Shown in pieces: positions 51,671 to 63,708 of a stretch of DNA of 64,000 nt (the stretch's first letter is position 1; every line of letters starts with the position of its first letter). Source of the stretch: Notospermus geniculatus (Eukaryota > Nemertea > Pilidiophora > Heteronemertea > Lineidae); contig NMRB01000800.1 in assembly GCA_002633025.1 (NCBI GenBank), positions 160,589 to 224,588 on the forward strand. The letters run 5' to 3'. Both the position numbers and the translations under genes were made by a program. The notes under the pieces are model-generated. The model did not search any database, was not told where the DNA came from, and was given only the letters and a program-made list of their open reading frames with translations.

Positions 51671-51830
51671 TGTTTGTGACGTCAGATGTAAGGGTACATT
51701 CCGTTTTGTGTGTATTAGAACTGTTTTTGTTCGTGGCGCGCAGCCATGTCATGGAAAGTTAGGGTGTTTAAACGAAGTTAGTAAAAAACCGGGTAGATTT
51801 TATGACTTTCGAATTATTCAATGATTAGCG

Positions 51831-52400
51831 CATTGTACTCATAACCAGTGCTACGCCGGTTTAGTGATCACATGCTTGTGTATTGTAAACAGAACCTGTG
51901 CTACACCGGTTTAGCGATCACATGCTTGTGTATTGTAAACAGAACCTGTGCTACGCCGGTTTAGCGATCACATGCTTGTGTATTGTAAATAGAACCTGTG
52001 CTACACCGGTTTAGCCATCACATGCTTGTGTATTGTAAACAGAACCTGTGCTACACTGGTTTAGCGATCATATATTTGCATATTGAACACAGAATCGGTG
52101 CTACACCAATTCAGTGGTCACATTCTCATGCATTGTATAGAGTAGTGGTGCTACACCGGTTAGTGATCACATGCTTGTGCATTCTACTCAGAACCAGTGC
52201 TACGCTAGAGTAGTGATCACATGCTTGTGCGTTGTAAAGATAATTGGTGCTACACCAGTTTACTGATCACATGCTGTGCATTGAACACAGGACCAGTGCA
52301 ACACCAGTACAGTGATCACGTGTTTGTGCATTGTAAACAGAACTGGTGCTACACCAGTTTTGTGATCACATGCTAATTTAATCCCAACCTGTAGTCAGAG
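51831..52400 (+). repeat. Minisatellite in the presumed 3' UTR, unit about 56-60 bp
   Basis: About ten units of gtgctacaccggtttagcga plus tcacatgcttgtgtattgta plus aacagaacct. The first four are nearly identical. It starts 160 bp after the stop codon. One unit contains TGTAAATA (51984-51991), an exact Pumilio-type site; the others have TGTAAACA. Confidence 0.9.
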
Positions 52401-52673
52401 TGTGCTACACCATGATGCCTGGAGTTGATCAACTGGTGTAGCACCATTTCATGATAGGCTAAATTCATGTGTGTATTTATAGTTAAAGTCGGTTTAAATT
52501 GGAACCGGTGCTGCACCGGTGTAGATTCGTGTAAATGTAAATTAGGCAGTTGACTTCACTGAAGTTGGGAAAAATTTACGAGCGACATACTCCAGAAAGT
52601 CGATCCATGACGGTCTGTTTATGATTTTTGTCGATATTTACACCGTAAAGGTATCCTTGTGAACTTGTTCCGA

Positions 52674-52920
52674 TATAGACCATTCTTGAATTGGCTGATC
52701 TGCGCACTTCCGCTGAAATCTCAACCAGAACCTCGATCTGAAACCAGCTGACGTGACACAATCCATGATTCAGCAATGGTCGAGTCGGATGCAGCGTCGT
52801 CGACGTCACTGTCGTGGGGTTGTCTGCGTCATGCCATTCAGTTTCAGACCGAGGCTGTGGTTGAGATTTCAGCGGAAGTGCACAGATCTTTGTCGTTTAC
52901 GTCAATTTGAGAACAGTGTA
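52674..52920 (+). repeat. 245-bp palindromic MITE, copy 10
   Basis: atagaccattcttgaattgg left, gtcaatttgagaacagtgta right. Confidence 0.88.
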
Positions 52921-53020
52921 TTGTGGCCCGCACTGATTTGGTGGACTACTTCTCTTACCTCGCTCAAATGGAATGCTGACGGCCCTTGGTCCAGAGCGTT
53001 CCACAATCAGCACAGGTCTG

Positions 53021-53260
53021 TAGACCTTTCCAACAAAGATGGCGGTCTAACAGTTCTCACCATATGACGTCAGAAACTTAATACCATTCAATGACCGCTG
53101 GCACGCTAAGCTGGTAAGGCGGGCCATGGGCACAAAGTTTAGGTAAAATAATTGTCTGAGAGGATGCGTTTGGTAGTGTTATATCATGCTTAGACAATGA
53201 ATGGCCACGACGTCATGTGGGAGAACTAGTAGGCCACCATCTTTATTGGAAAGGTCTATA
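53021..53260. repeat. MITE with tagacctttccaacaaagat ends, copy 2
   Basis: tagacctttccaacaaagat / atctttattggaaaggtcta. Confidence 0.88.
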
Positions 53261-53451
53261 GATACAAGATTACGCAAAATATTGTACAGCAGGAGAAAAC
53301 CAGATTGCCCAGTGAAAACGTTGACTTAAAGTTAAATTGTTAGTCTGTTCGTCCTCAAAATACTTCCACCGGTGGTAATGTACTAACGAACTGGAACAGA
53401 TAATGTAGTGAATGATTAAAATGCGATTTATCATGAATCTATTATATTATA

Positions 53452-53772
53452 AAGGTCCGTTTATACAGATCGTGACCCCAACTGCGACCGCGGCACCGAC
53501 CGCGGCAGCCGCTGTGTATAAACGAAAACGCCGTGGTCGCCTGGAAATATGCCAGGACCACATTGAAGTTCACACTACAAAAAAAAGTGTCGCGCGACAT
53601 TTTCAAAAAATTCGCTCTGGAGGCAATCTCTGCGGCATGTCGCACGACCAAATTTTTGGTCGCGGTAGCAGTCGCATTGTGTATAAACGTTCCCATTTAT
53701 TTTACAATTGATCAATCCGATGCGGCTGTCGCGGTCGCAGTCGCGGTCACGCTGTGTATAAACGGGCCTTAA
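53452..53772. repeat. Foldback with aaggtccgtttatacag ends, CG-trinucleotide-like interior
   Basis: aaggtccgtttatacagatc and ctgtgtataaacgggcctta. The interior carries gcgaccgcggc words on the left and gtcgcggtcgcagtcgcgg on the right, so it can fold on itself. Confidence 0.8.
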
Positions 53773-53879
53773 GAGTCATATCTATTTACAAACCAGATCA
53801 AGCATTTTTGCAACCACTAATATGGCATTATATGCGTTGAATGTTTGTAAATATCTGTAAGGATCACGAGCCAAAAATA

Positions 53880-54100
53880 CATGAAATGTACCATAAATAT
53901 TCAACAAAAAATACCAGAATAGCCAACAAAGTGTACCGTGTATCATAATATTCCAAAAATGTACTGTGGTATTCTAAAAGTGTACCGTAATTTCCACAAA
54001 ATGTACCATAATATTCCACAAAATGTACCATATTCCAAAAATGTACCGTGGTACATGTATTCTAAAAGTGTACCGTATTCCACAAAATTACCATGGTATT
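53880..54100 (+). repeat. AT-rich minisatellite, unit about 22 bp
   Basis: Degenerate units of ataatattccacaaaatgtacc. It produces repetitive ORFs on both strands that are not genes. Confidence 0.8.
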
Positions 54101-54183
54101 CAAAATTCCATTTTGGCAGTTGGTAACATTGGCAGATAACCAGATAAAGCATAGTTGAACATGCATGTCTTTTATTTCTAGCA

Positions 54184-54189
54184 AATAAA
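54184..54189 (+). promoter_or_regulatory. First AATAAA after the myosin stop
   Basis: aataaa 2.5 kb after the stop. It is only a candidate poly(A) signal, since variant signals may be used earlier. Confidence 0.25.
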
Positions 54190-54487
54190 AGTAGGCCTTA
54201 CGTGTGTAGGACTGCCACAAACTTCTATTTTCCATGTTGATGAAAACGTAGATTGTCTAGTTTTAGAGCAATTCTATTGTTATACTTCTATAGACTGTTT
54301 CAGATCATATGTTGTGTTCCTGCAAATCAAGAATAGGATATTTCTGCTGTTCGTAACAGGAGATCGTTCGGCGCCCTGTGCTGAGAGGATGATTGCGGCA
54401 GGGAAGACGTTACTGTCAAGTTTCATGTCACTGTCAGCCGTGAGTGAACTTACCACTTGGCTTTCTCTGCACTCTAACTCAGTATAT

Positions 54488-54675
54488 GTGACCCGCTCCA
54501 GGAAAAGTAGGCGCTTGTCGCAGGTGATCATCATTGGTCATCAGTTTACTCAACTATTATCACTGCTGTCCACTACTATTGTCAACCTGCAGAGACGTAC
54601 ATTTCAGCTATTGTGTTGTAAGGCCATTAACCCTTCCTTGGTTGCGACAACGCTTATTTTACTGGAGCAGGTCAT
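54488..54675 (+). repeat. Type-A MITE
   Basis: gtgacccgctccaggaaaag / ttactggagcaggtcat. Confidence 0.87.
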
Positions 54676-55145
54676 ACATGAATAACGTATAATCTGTCAT
54701 GATGCTTGCAAAGCTTGGTGGGAACATGTCCTATACTTCCCAAGATGAGAAACGAACAGAGTAACGCCCCTTTCACTATTGTTGACAATTTCATCTGAAA
54801 TGGAGATATGCAAGTGATTCTGAAAAATTTTGAAAGTCGTGTCACGGTCATTGGTATTTTAATAATTGATCGGAAAGTGCTCAGTGAGAGCTTCTCAATG
54901 AATACATACTTGAAATGGTTCTGTATATACCGGTACATTTCCACCTTTAAAGTCGATATTTTTGAATTTGACAAAATGTACTCTTAGTAGTGAAAGGGTC
55001 AGCAATTTCCTATTCTTGGTTTAAAAGGGCACACAACTATGATCCGAGGCAGTCTTACATGTATGTATCAATTATAACCTGCTAAAACTACCGTATGTGT
55101 ATATAACTCCACACTTGATGTTAGCAATAATGAAGTCTTTCATAG

Positions 55146-55678
55146 AGGTGAGACAGTCTAGGGAACCCGTCGGATGTCACTGAATGATCAACAAGGGCTG
55201 TCAGATTGCCTGTGCATTGATCTGCTACTCTTTACCTGTTACGAAGTACATTTCAGCTATAATATTGAAGTGTGGGGTTCACCACATCCTTGAACCCAGG
55301 TACTTCACAACCGGCTCCCCTTCATGTAGATAGGGTACGACCGTAAATGACCTGAGATTCTCAGGACGGGTTCACCAAGGCCATTTAAACTTTCATTAAA
55401 GGAGTTAGACGCCGAAGTTGTAAACACTCACTCACTGGTTCTCTATCCACGGACGTCTGCGGTGCTGCCACCTATTGTCGGTGATATGTACTGACGTGAA
55501 TATCGTGAGTGAGTTGCATCGGACCGGGAACCAGTCTAACGATCACGGGTGCTGCCACCTGCACGAAGGAATAAAACTGGTTTGCCGACCATATTTGTAA
55601 ACAAACCAGCTTGTTTACAACTTCGGCATCTAACTCCTTTAAATCGACATCCGACGTGTTTTCCTAGACTGCCTCACA
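55146..55678. repeat. MITE with gaggcagtctagg-type ends holding a nested foldback
   Basis: Left gtgagacagtctagggaacc, right gttttcctagactgcctcac. The interior contains the complete foldback 55397-55643. Confidence 0.82.
55397..55643. mobile_element. Foldback nested in the previous element
   Basis: ttaaaggagttagacgccga / cggcatctaactcctttaaa, and agttgtaaac / gtttacaact. Confidence 0.82.
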
Positions 55679-55849
55679 TATATATGTATTTTGTGGGTCA
55701 ACACTGAGTAACGTTGACTAGAAGCCTTGTCGTTTGTGCTATAAAGATAGGAGAGAGGCCACAGTTTTGTAGCTGGTTAACTCTGAATCAGACTTGGTAA
55801 CATGACTTGTAGGCCTGTGAATACATGTACAACATAGCTTCCACATTTT

Positions 55850-57400
55850 TTTTTATTTTGCCAAAGCAAGGCTAGTTACATGAAATATGAAAATATTCAA
55901 AAATTGGTCATTTTCACCCTGTTACACAAAAGTGGACCAGTTCAAGACGCATGGCCATTGTGGTTAATTTAAAAAATTTTCGACCAAACTTTGGTCCAAG
56001 ATTAGAAATGCATCACGATTACTGTTGCAAAAAGAATTTTTGAAAAACTATCGACGGTTTCCAAGGTATCACGAAATTATCATTTTGATATTTGGCAAAC
56101 CATGAAATTGGCTAACACTGACAATTTGGTTTCTGTGAGCAAAAATATCCAATTTACACACCCAATTATAAGTTTTAAACATATTCTTCCTGAAAACACA
56201 AAAATATTCCAAAAATTTTGATAAAAAGTGTTGAAAATCGCATGATATATTAAGTGAGTTTTTACATGTGTCAGCCAGACATGCAATATGCTGGAATATT
56301 TATAGGCCTGTAAATCACTCAGATTTAAACATTTTTACCCCAAATTTTGGTTCTAGATTAGTATAGATGTGCTCTACCAAATAGAAAAAGAAGCATGTGA
56401 AAATATTGACCGATAAGCTATATGATGAAATTATCATTTCATGATATTTTGTGAAATATCATGAAATCCAAACAAAATATCAACAAAATTTTTACCCAAA
56501 ATACTTGTTATCTTGAACCCATCTGGGTGTAATAAGAGGTTTTAGGGCCGCTGACCATTGCGTAATTTTAAAAAATTGTCCATAAGTAAAAACAATAGAA
56601 TTTTAAATCTCAAATATCTCGAAAAGTATAATAGATATGACCTTGGGACCAACTTTTTTGGAATCCTTGGCCCACATATACCTTAAGTTTAGTTTTTTGT
56701 TAAGATCCGAGGGGGTCACCAAAATGTCAAAAAATTTAAAAAATCCCTGTATGTACCCCTTGCAGTTTTTTTAAGCGAAAAAAAAAAGTTGCTCCGATTG
56801 AGCTCAAACTTCGCCAGGTTGTTCATAATACTGAATATATTTTCGGAGCCAAAGGGCACTTAATTATCTCCATAAATAACAAAGTTATTAACGAAAAACT
56901 AAGCATTAATGAGCTTCATTAACTAGAAAATTTATGCAAAATTCAACTTCGTCCGATTGGACTGAAATTTTTTTTCTGAGGTCCTTGAATGGTCCCGCAT
57001 CGGATGGCATGCATTTGCATAATTAATTCGCTCATGCATAATAAATGAGCATTTTTCAACTTTCTTCGATTTCAACCAAATTTCATATTTAAGGTCCTTG
57101 GGCCATGGGAAACATTTCCCAATACATATATGCATTCTGGTAATTTTATGGTACTAAAATTTAATTGATAAAATTAATTAATTAAATCAAATAAATAAAA
57201 TTTTATTAATAAAATTAAAAACATCGGATGGCATGCATTTGCATAATTAATTCGCTCATGCATAATTAATGAGCATTTTTCAACTCTCTTCGATTTCAGC
57301 CAAATTTCATATTTAAGGTCCTTGGGCCATCGGCAGCATTTCCCAATACATATGCATACTTAATTAATTCACGCATACGTTATAATCATTAATTAAATAT
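55850..57400. other. AT-rich region, no gene
   Basis: Low GC, many aaaatt and ttttga words. It contains a direct repeat of about 135 bp (56998-57135 and 57221-57357; catcggatggcatgcatttg, aattaattcgctcatgcat). Confidence 0.7.
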
Positions 57401-57621
57401 GCCTAAAAACTAAAGCTTCTCACTCCCCACTCAGCGGAGGGTTGAGAAGAACACGTTCTTGGCCTGACTCCGGTTGCGTTCTTGGCGTTCGAAACTGCCG
57501 TTCTCGAGTTGAGTCAACAACTACATGAACTGGGTCAGCATGGGTGTGGTCAAGAACGGGGATTCGAATACGCCCAAAGGCAGTGTTTAAAACAAGCAGT
57601 GATTGAACATGAGACCAAATT

Positions 57622-57958
57622 TGTGACCCACTCCAACAAAAGCAGGTGCTTGTCACAGGTGATCATCATTGGTCATCAGTTTACTCAACTATTATCCCTG
57701 CTATCCATCACTATTGTCAACCTGGACCAATGTACATTTCAGCTATTGTGTGTTAGGCTGCGTTTAGCTGACACGCGGAATGCGGTATAGGGACGCGGAA
57801 ACCCTGGCGGAAAGATATGTTGTATGCGAAAATGCATTGCATTTTCCGCTTCCGCGTTCCGCAATCCGCATTCTGCGTGTCAGCCTAAAGGCAGCTTTAG
57901 GCCGTTAACCCTTTCCTTGGCTGCAACAAGCACCAGCTTTTGGTGGAGCAGGTCACAT
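57622..57958 (+). repeat. Type-A MITE interrupted by a foldback
   Basis: Left part 57622-57753 and right part 57900-57958 are the family. The inserted foldback is at about 57754-57899. Confidence 0.83.
57754..57899. mobile_element. Foldback inserted in type-A MITE
   Basis: taggctgcgtttagctgaca and gtcagcctaaaggcagctt ends, with cgcggaatgcgg / ccgcattctgcg and ggaaaatgc-like inner pairs. Confidence 0.78.
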
Positions 57959-58375
57959 TTATTAAATAAATATGTCTATTACTTGTTGAAATGTGATTAG
58001 GTCCCGAATATTCAAAATAGTAAACAATGAATTAGTGGTTGTAAATCAATGTTGTCTCGTATTCGAAAGAGTCATTTGCATATTCATGATATATAATGCT
58101 AGGATGTGTATATTCATCTTGTTAGCTGATAAATTATGTTAATGAGTTGTTGATCAAACTGATTCGGGAGAAAATCGCATTATTTTATTTGTATATGATG
58201 TGTTTAAATAAAGAAGTGTGATCAGATGAATTAATTTTTTTTCACAGCACCAGAACTACATGTACGTCACTGTTGTACTCGGGCCTTCAGTCCATCGAAA
58301 TGAATATTCTCCCTTTAAAAATATGTACAAAAAATGAACATGGCCTCTACACCTTGTATTGAACAAAACAGCACG

Positions 58376-58605
58376 TGCTCCTATGGATTGTGTCCAGTAG
58401 GTGGTGCCACCTATAGTGCAGTTCCGGAACTAACGGGCCAAAAGCTGGTTGTATGATTATTCTCCAGCAGGTGCTGCCACCTGTACTGCAGTTGCTGAAC
58501 TAACAATAGGCCAATAGCAACCCACCGTAGAGCCCCTTTAATTGTTCTCTAGGAGGTGCTGCCACCTACACTGCAGTTGCTGAACTAACAATAGCCAATA
58601 CCCAG
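58376..58605 (+). repeat. Three-copy tandem repeat, unit about 85-90 bp
   Basis: ggtgctgccacct, actgcagttgctgaactaac and aataggccaat recur at about 58400, 58470 and 58555. Confidence 0.8.
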
Positions 58606-61096
58606 CTGTTCAAATGGACATGGCCTTTAGCCAACAACGAATAAAATCAGACTTCCATGGGATTATCTCTCCCATTACACCACTGTTAAGAACAAGTTTA
58701 ATTGAAGTGTGGGTGGGTGTTCGTGTCATTAGACACTTATGGTGAACACCTTACGTCACAACCTTTGTACATGTTGTAGATTACTTGCCCTTATTTCTGG
58801 GTGGGCCAATAGATCTCCACTTTAGGAACTTGCAGATGATAGGCCTTGGACCATCCACATGGCCTGTGGCGCGGGGAAATCTAGCAACACGTGGAATGGC
58901 GCGGGAAATGTTCCGAATCCTAAAAATAGTACAGAAATATGATGCGCATGTGCAAAATGACGTCAGGATGACATCAGCGAAGGTGTAACAGTAAAGATAA
59001 TCCTCCGGTAAAAAGTACCCGCATGTATTGGTGCATAGCAACATGGGGGTATAATAAAGACCTTCTATTACTAGTATACTAGTATACTACCTCCATGATA
59101 GCAACCAATCGCCAGCACTGTGAATGTACCAATAGAATCTTTTGTTGCAAGGACAATTTACCCTAGGGACTTTCCTTCCTTTCACACCGGACACTGAGAC
59201 TCACTGGGGACGAGGTTGTTTACCAGTCTCCGTAAACTGACAAGTGAGACCTGATGTTTCGTGCTCCGCTAAACATCATAAGTACCAAAATGAGATGACT
59301 TCCGGGTTTCATTTCATGATTTTGCATGTTTTTTACGCTTACAAACGTCGGCTTTGGCAAATAATTCATGTAATCAAATAGACCTACGGCAGGCCGTTCA
59401 ACAGATCAACTTTAAACAGTGGTATGTGTTAGCATTTTAGGTACTTGGGCCTGTCTATGAGCATGCAAATTGCACAACACACACACTGTGACTGTGTAGT
59501 GTGAATACAGTCCAACTCGGCCCTTTGCCAACTCGGCCCATGACCAACTCGGCCCTACTACGACCAACTCGGCCCTGCTAACCAACTCGGCCCTAGCTAT
59601 GACCAACTCGGCCCTAGCCGATGAGACCACTAAGAGGGAACACTGATGTTCGAAAACAACAAAAATATCAGTAGGCCTACTTACCACCATGATTTAATCA
59701 GGATTGTCTGTGGGCACATCAAGTGATTTTGAAGAAAAGGAAGACATCTCTGCCATGGTAGGCATCATCACAGTTGTGTCACCATCATGTTTAACTTAGA
59801 TCATCTGAAATAAGAAGAACTCAGTCAAGAAAAAGCCAAGAAGTTGTCCATATGCCATGGAACATGGAACAAAACTGCCAAAATCAGAGTTTCCACCAGC
59901 TCAATCATGATTATCAACATACCGGTAGGCCTACTGGGCATAGGCCTATCGGTAATCCCACCTTACAGGGCTGCAGCTGGCATAGGGGCCAAGGGGGAAA
60001 ATACCATTCCTGATGTCATCCAAAATGTGTTTTTGTGCAGAACTTGTCCAAGAAATAGCAAGTGACAAACGGGCAATTTTGCCTCCCCTCCACCTCCTCA
60101 AAGAACCCAGCATTCTCCCCCCTCAAAAAGCTAGCTGGGGCCTTGTGGAACGGGCACAATGATGTGACAATCTGATGAAATTTATTTTGTAATTAAACCA
60201 AGGCAAGTCGAGGGATCGAAATCCATCGCGTCTCAACCGTTTTCTCATCAAATTTTGGACCGTGAAATTGCGCGTCTCACGAAGCACGGCGCATGACGCC
60301 ATCTTGCGTAATACATTGTATACGCCTAATGAAACTGCGGGTCAGACGCCGCAATTGACACGCTTAAAATGAACAATCTAGTCAATTTCAGAGCAAATAA
60401 ACGGGTTATACGGGGCTATAGGTGTTGGGGGAAAGGATGACATGCAGTTATTTCGGTTTACCTTGCCTTTTGCTGAGAAAAAGCAGCGTTATTGTCGCCG
60501 CCGCTCAAAAAAATATCGGGAAATCGGCCATTTTTTTCTTGTGCGCGCAGACGTGCATCTCAAAAAATTAGGCCCGTCACTGCGCGCCCAGCATCTCTTA
60601 AATCAAACATTTTCTACGTTTTATACGCAAAGTAATCCAGAATATGTAAAGAAAATACAATATGCCTACTTTTCTTGAGGGACTTTGGCATTTTGTTCTC
60701 AGAAAATTCACGTTATTTGAGAACTATATGCTGAACTAAGATAATGCGCAGAGATAAAATCCATCAATAAGTAAAATTTCAACTACCATATTTGGGGATA
60801 ACACGTTGAGCTGAGATTTCCATATAACCTCCATAATTCATGGGAAGAAATTCGTTTTTACCTTTGTTTTCCCATATTTTCACCCAAACTGTCACTAACC
60901 GAACTGTTTGTATTTGTATTTTAACTTTCATTCTGTCACTAAAAAAGTTTTGAAGGTTGAGTGCGCAACAAAGATTTAAATTTCCCGCAAAGATGATATT
61001 CTGACCATGACATCATCAACACGAGTTATTGCTTATGCGCATGCGTTGCCGTTGTGCGTATTTTTAGACGAACCACGTGGAACTTGGCGGGAATGA
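58606..61096. other. Intergenic, no gene recognised
   Basis: Contains the short cactcggccc minisatellite (59513-59622). Open frames are short and show no known motif. Confidence 0.5.
59513..59622 (+). repeat. accaactcggccct tandem array
   Basis: Six copies of ccaactcggccc spaced 14-21 bp apart. Confidence 0.88.
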
Positions 61097-61171
61097 TTGG
61101 TTTCTCAAACCGCCGCTGGGGCTCGCCCTGGCGGCAGCTTTTGGAACCAAAATGCCGTGGCGGGAAGCGAA

Positions 61172-61252
61172 ACATTTTGGTTCCAGAAGCTACCGCTAGA
61201 GAGCGCTGTCATATTGACAGCGCTCTCTAGCGGTAGCTTTTGGAACCAAAAT
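61172..61252. repeat. Palindrome with about 39-bp arms
   Basis: cattttggttccagaagcta / tagcttttggaaccaaaatg, and ccgctagagagcgctgtca / tgacagcgctctctagcgg. An extra ttttggaaccaaaatg lies upstream at 61137. Confidence 0.88.
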
Positions 61253-61728
61253 GGGAAGCGAAATAGATTGGTACCACAGTCCTCCGCCAGGTGGGTTTAT
61301 GAGGATCGGTAACCTATTAGAATTTTGCGTTTTAATTGGTTGCTATTTAAAGACGAGCAAATGACGTCATTCTCGCGAAAGGGCAGGCAAAAGTAACAAA
61401 ACGTCCGAATAGGTTTCCGAGTAGGCCTAATTGATGTGGCTAGGCCTATAGGCCTGCATGTTGTAATGTACCTACCTACTCAACTGTTGAACTGCTGTCT
61501 GGACGTGGAAGAGGTTGGAGGATGGACAAATGGCGGAGATGATTATGGACACGGAACTCAACTGAACAAAAAAATTCGTCTCTCTGCACTGTTCTCTGTC
61601 CTCTTCACATTTGATTTGATATAGCTGAGCATTACCAGGGTAGAGAATCAGTCTGGTACCTGTTGTGGTTATCAAATTCCACACCTACCGTGAAGATACC
61701 GATGGCTGTGCCGCGAAGACGCCGATGG

Positions 61729-61734
61729 NNNNNN
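61729..61734. other. 6-base N run
   Basis: Assembly gap. Just before it, ccgatggctgtgccgcgaag is partly repeated. Confidence 0.95.
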
Positions 61735-62025
61735 GCACTGTCCAGGAGGGTGCCAGTTTGTTGAATTACCCTGAGTATTGTGCTGGTTCCTCATTGGTCT
61801 CAAATAACTAACAAGACTGCATATAATTTATCCTTGCTAATTTATTCAATGCGTTCATACTAAATGCAATAAGCTACAATTTTGCGTTTTTTTCCCACTG
61901 GTGAAAGAACTATTTCTGAACCTGGGACTTCCGTCAGAGTGGTGCAGTGGAACATCAACATCTGTCACCTCTGGTGTCCGGGGTTCAGTCCCTGTCAGAT
62001 CTGGTCCTCATGTTCATGTGATGAT

Positions 62026-62104
62026 CTTGGAGGAATTATACTGAGTCAGTATAATTCCTCCAAGATGTGATATACTGAGTCAGTATAATTCCTCCAAGAT
62101 GTGA
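62026..62104. repeat. Tandem palindromes
   Basis: cttggaggaattatactgag / ctcagtataattcctccaag-type palindrome, followed by a second copy of its right half (tatactgagtcagtataatt). Confidence 0.85.
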
Positions 62105-62344
62105 TAAAGTGTGTCTCTCTTCGCCAAAGAGAGGTGGAAATTGAACATAGGCGTAGCCGGGTTTTCTAGAGAAGGATGTTCCCAGGGGATTTTCTTGGTC
62201 AAATTCAAAGATTCTTCCTGATGGGGAGGTAATTTGGATCCACAACCACCCCACCCCAACCTCCTGGCTATGCCTAAGGACACAGGGACATGAAATGAAT
62301 GTGTAAACCCTTATTTGGGTTAGGGTTGTAGCCGTCGTCACTGA

Positions 62345-62470
62345 GGGTTAGGGTCAGGGTTAAACCCTCGGCAGATCAAGATATAAGTACCGGTATATCA
62401 AGATATAAGTACATGTATAAGTGGATTTTGATCTACCAAGGGTTTAACCCTAACCCTGAGTGAGGGTTAG
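62345..62470. repeat. Foldback with gggttaaaccctcgg ends and TTAGGG-like words
   Basis: gagggttagggtcagggtta / taaccctaaccctgagtgag; middle tatcaagatataagta twice. Confidence 0.75.
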
Positions 62471-62820
62471 AAACCTACCCAAACCTAGTGACAGTTTATG
62501 ACCTTCGCGTTAAGTCCCTGTGACAAAGGTGGAAGAAAACTGCTCCTGTACTATCAGGTTTTGCCATATGAGTACTCCGGTTTCCTGTGAGTGTACATTT
62601 AGCAGGCAGTGCAACACTCTTCGAGTCTGTTATCCCTTCACATAAAATTGGTACCACCTACACCTATAAAACAAAAACTTGCACTGAAAGTAACAGGCAT
62701 GCAAATGCAGTGTTTCATACGAATCTCGGAGAGTTTTTTTGCACACGAGTTGGCGCTCAGGGGAAAGTTGCCACTGTTAGTTTCCTTATGACTTAAGGCG
62801 CTGCTCCACGTGACAGTTTT

Positions 62821-62902
62821 CTATCGAAAGTTTGCTGTCAGATAGTCAATTATTGCTGTCAGACAGCAATAACTGACTATCTGACAGCAAACTTTTGATA
62901 GA
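62821..62902. repeat. 82-bp palindrome
   Basis: ctatcgaaagtttgctgtca ... tgacagcaaacttttgatag, with gatagtcaattattgctgtc / agacagcaataactgactat at the centre. Confidence 0.9.
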
Positions 62903-63708
62903 TACCAATAGCAAGATCTGGTGCGACTCCCACTCCCGCTCCGACTCCAAGGTGCTAAAATTCGGGTTTTTCAAGTCAGAGATAAATTTACCACCCATGC
63001 GGGTTCTGTTCGTCCTCCTGAATGAGTAAACACCATTGCTTTGGAAAACCCTGTTGTATTTAATGACGTATTTCCACAATAACAAATCCTCTGGAGTCGG
63101 AGTCGAGACTCGGAACGTTATCTGAACTTCCCTAATAACACAAACAAACGGTACTGGTATATGTACTGCCCATAGCAGGGATCAAAGTTCATATTCTGAA
63201 AAAGCAGATTTTGGTCCAACAGGCAAAAAATCAAGTCCCACACAATACAAAATGCATTAGAACATCAATTTTTTGGGTCGCACAGAGCTAAATCCAGGTC
63301 GCATTTTAGACCAAATGGCCATGAACTTTGAACCCTGCATAGTTCTCTATGGCTTATTTGCCCATTGAGAGCCAACTTCCTTGCAAGAAAACTCACTTGG
63401 CGGAGCACCTTATGAGAAAAGAAACTGCTACCCTTTTCTATATCTTTCTCAACTCGACCTCGACAAGAATTGTTCATGAAATGTCACTACAGTTTCTATA
63501 AACATAGTGTCAGCAGTCTATTTCTATAAAAGATGATTATTCATAAACTCTCATTGACGCCAACGTTCACGATTTGAATTCACATCTACATTACTTGTAT
63601 TTAAACATAAATTAACTATCCAACATCTATGTTCAGAACCAGAATTCATTCATCTCAAGTTGACTGCATGATGTTCGCAAATGCTAGTTTTCTGGGTTTT
63701 AAACTCCT

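Noticed and set aside
9416-52920. ORFs reading MIQQWS..RRRSHCRGV and similar, many copies
   Set aside because: They all lie in the palindromic 245-bp MITE, read in either strand, and recur with frameshifts. They are not genes.
53880-54126. ORFs MYHNIPKMYCGILK.. and antisense
   Set aside because: They come from a degenerate 22-bp AT-rich tandem repeat.
57420-57656. 78-codon minus ORF and overlapping 102-codon plus ORF
   Set aside because: The plus frame runs into the type-A MITE and neither strand shows a domain.
62345-62470. Interstitial telomere repeat
   Set aside because: Only a few gttaggg/gggttag words, arranged as an inverted repeat, not a tandem TTAGGG array.
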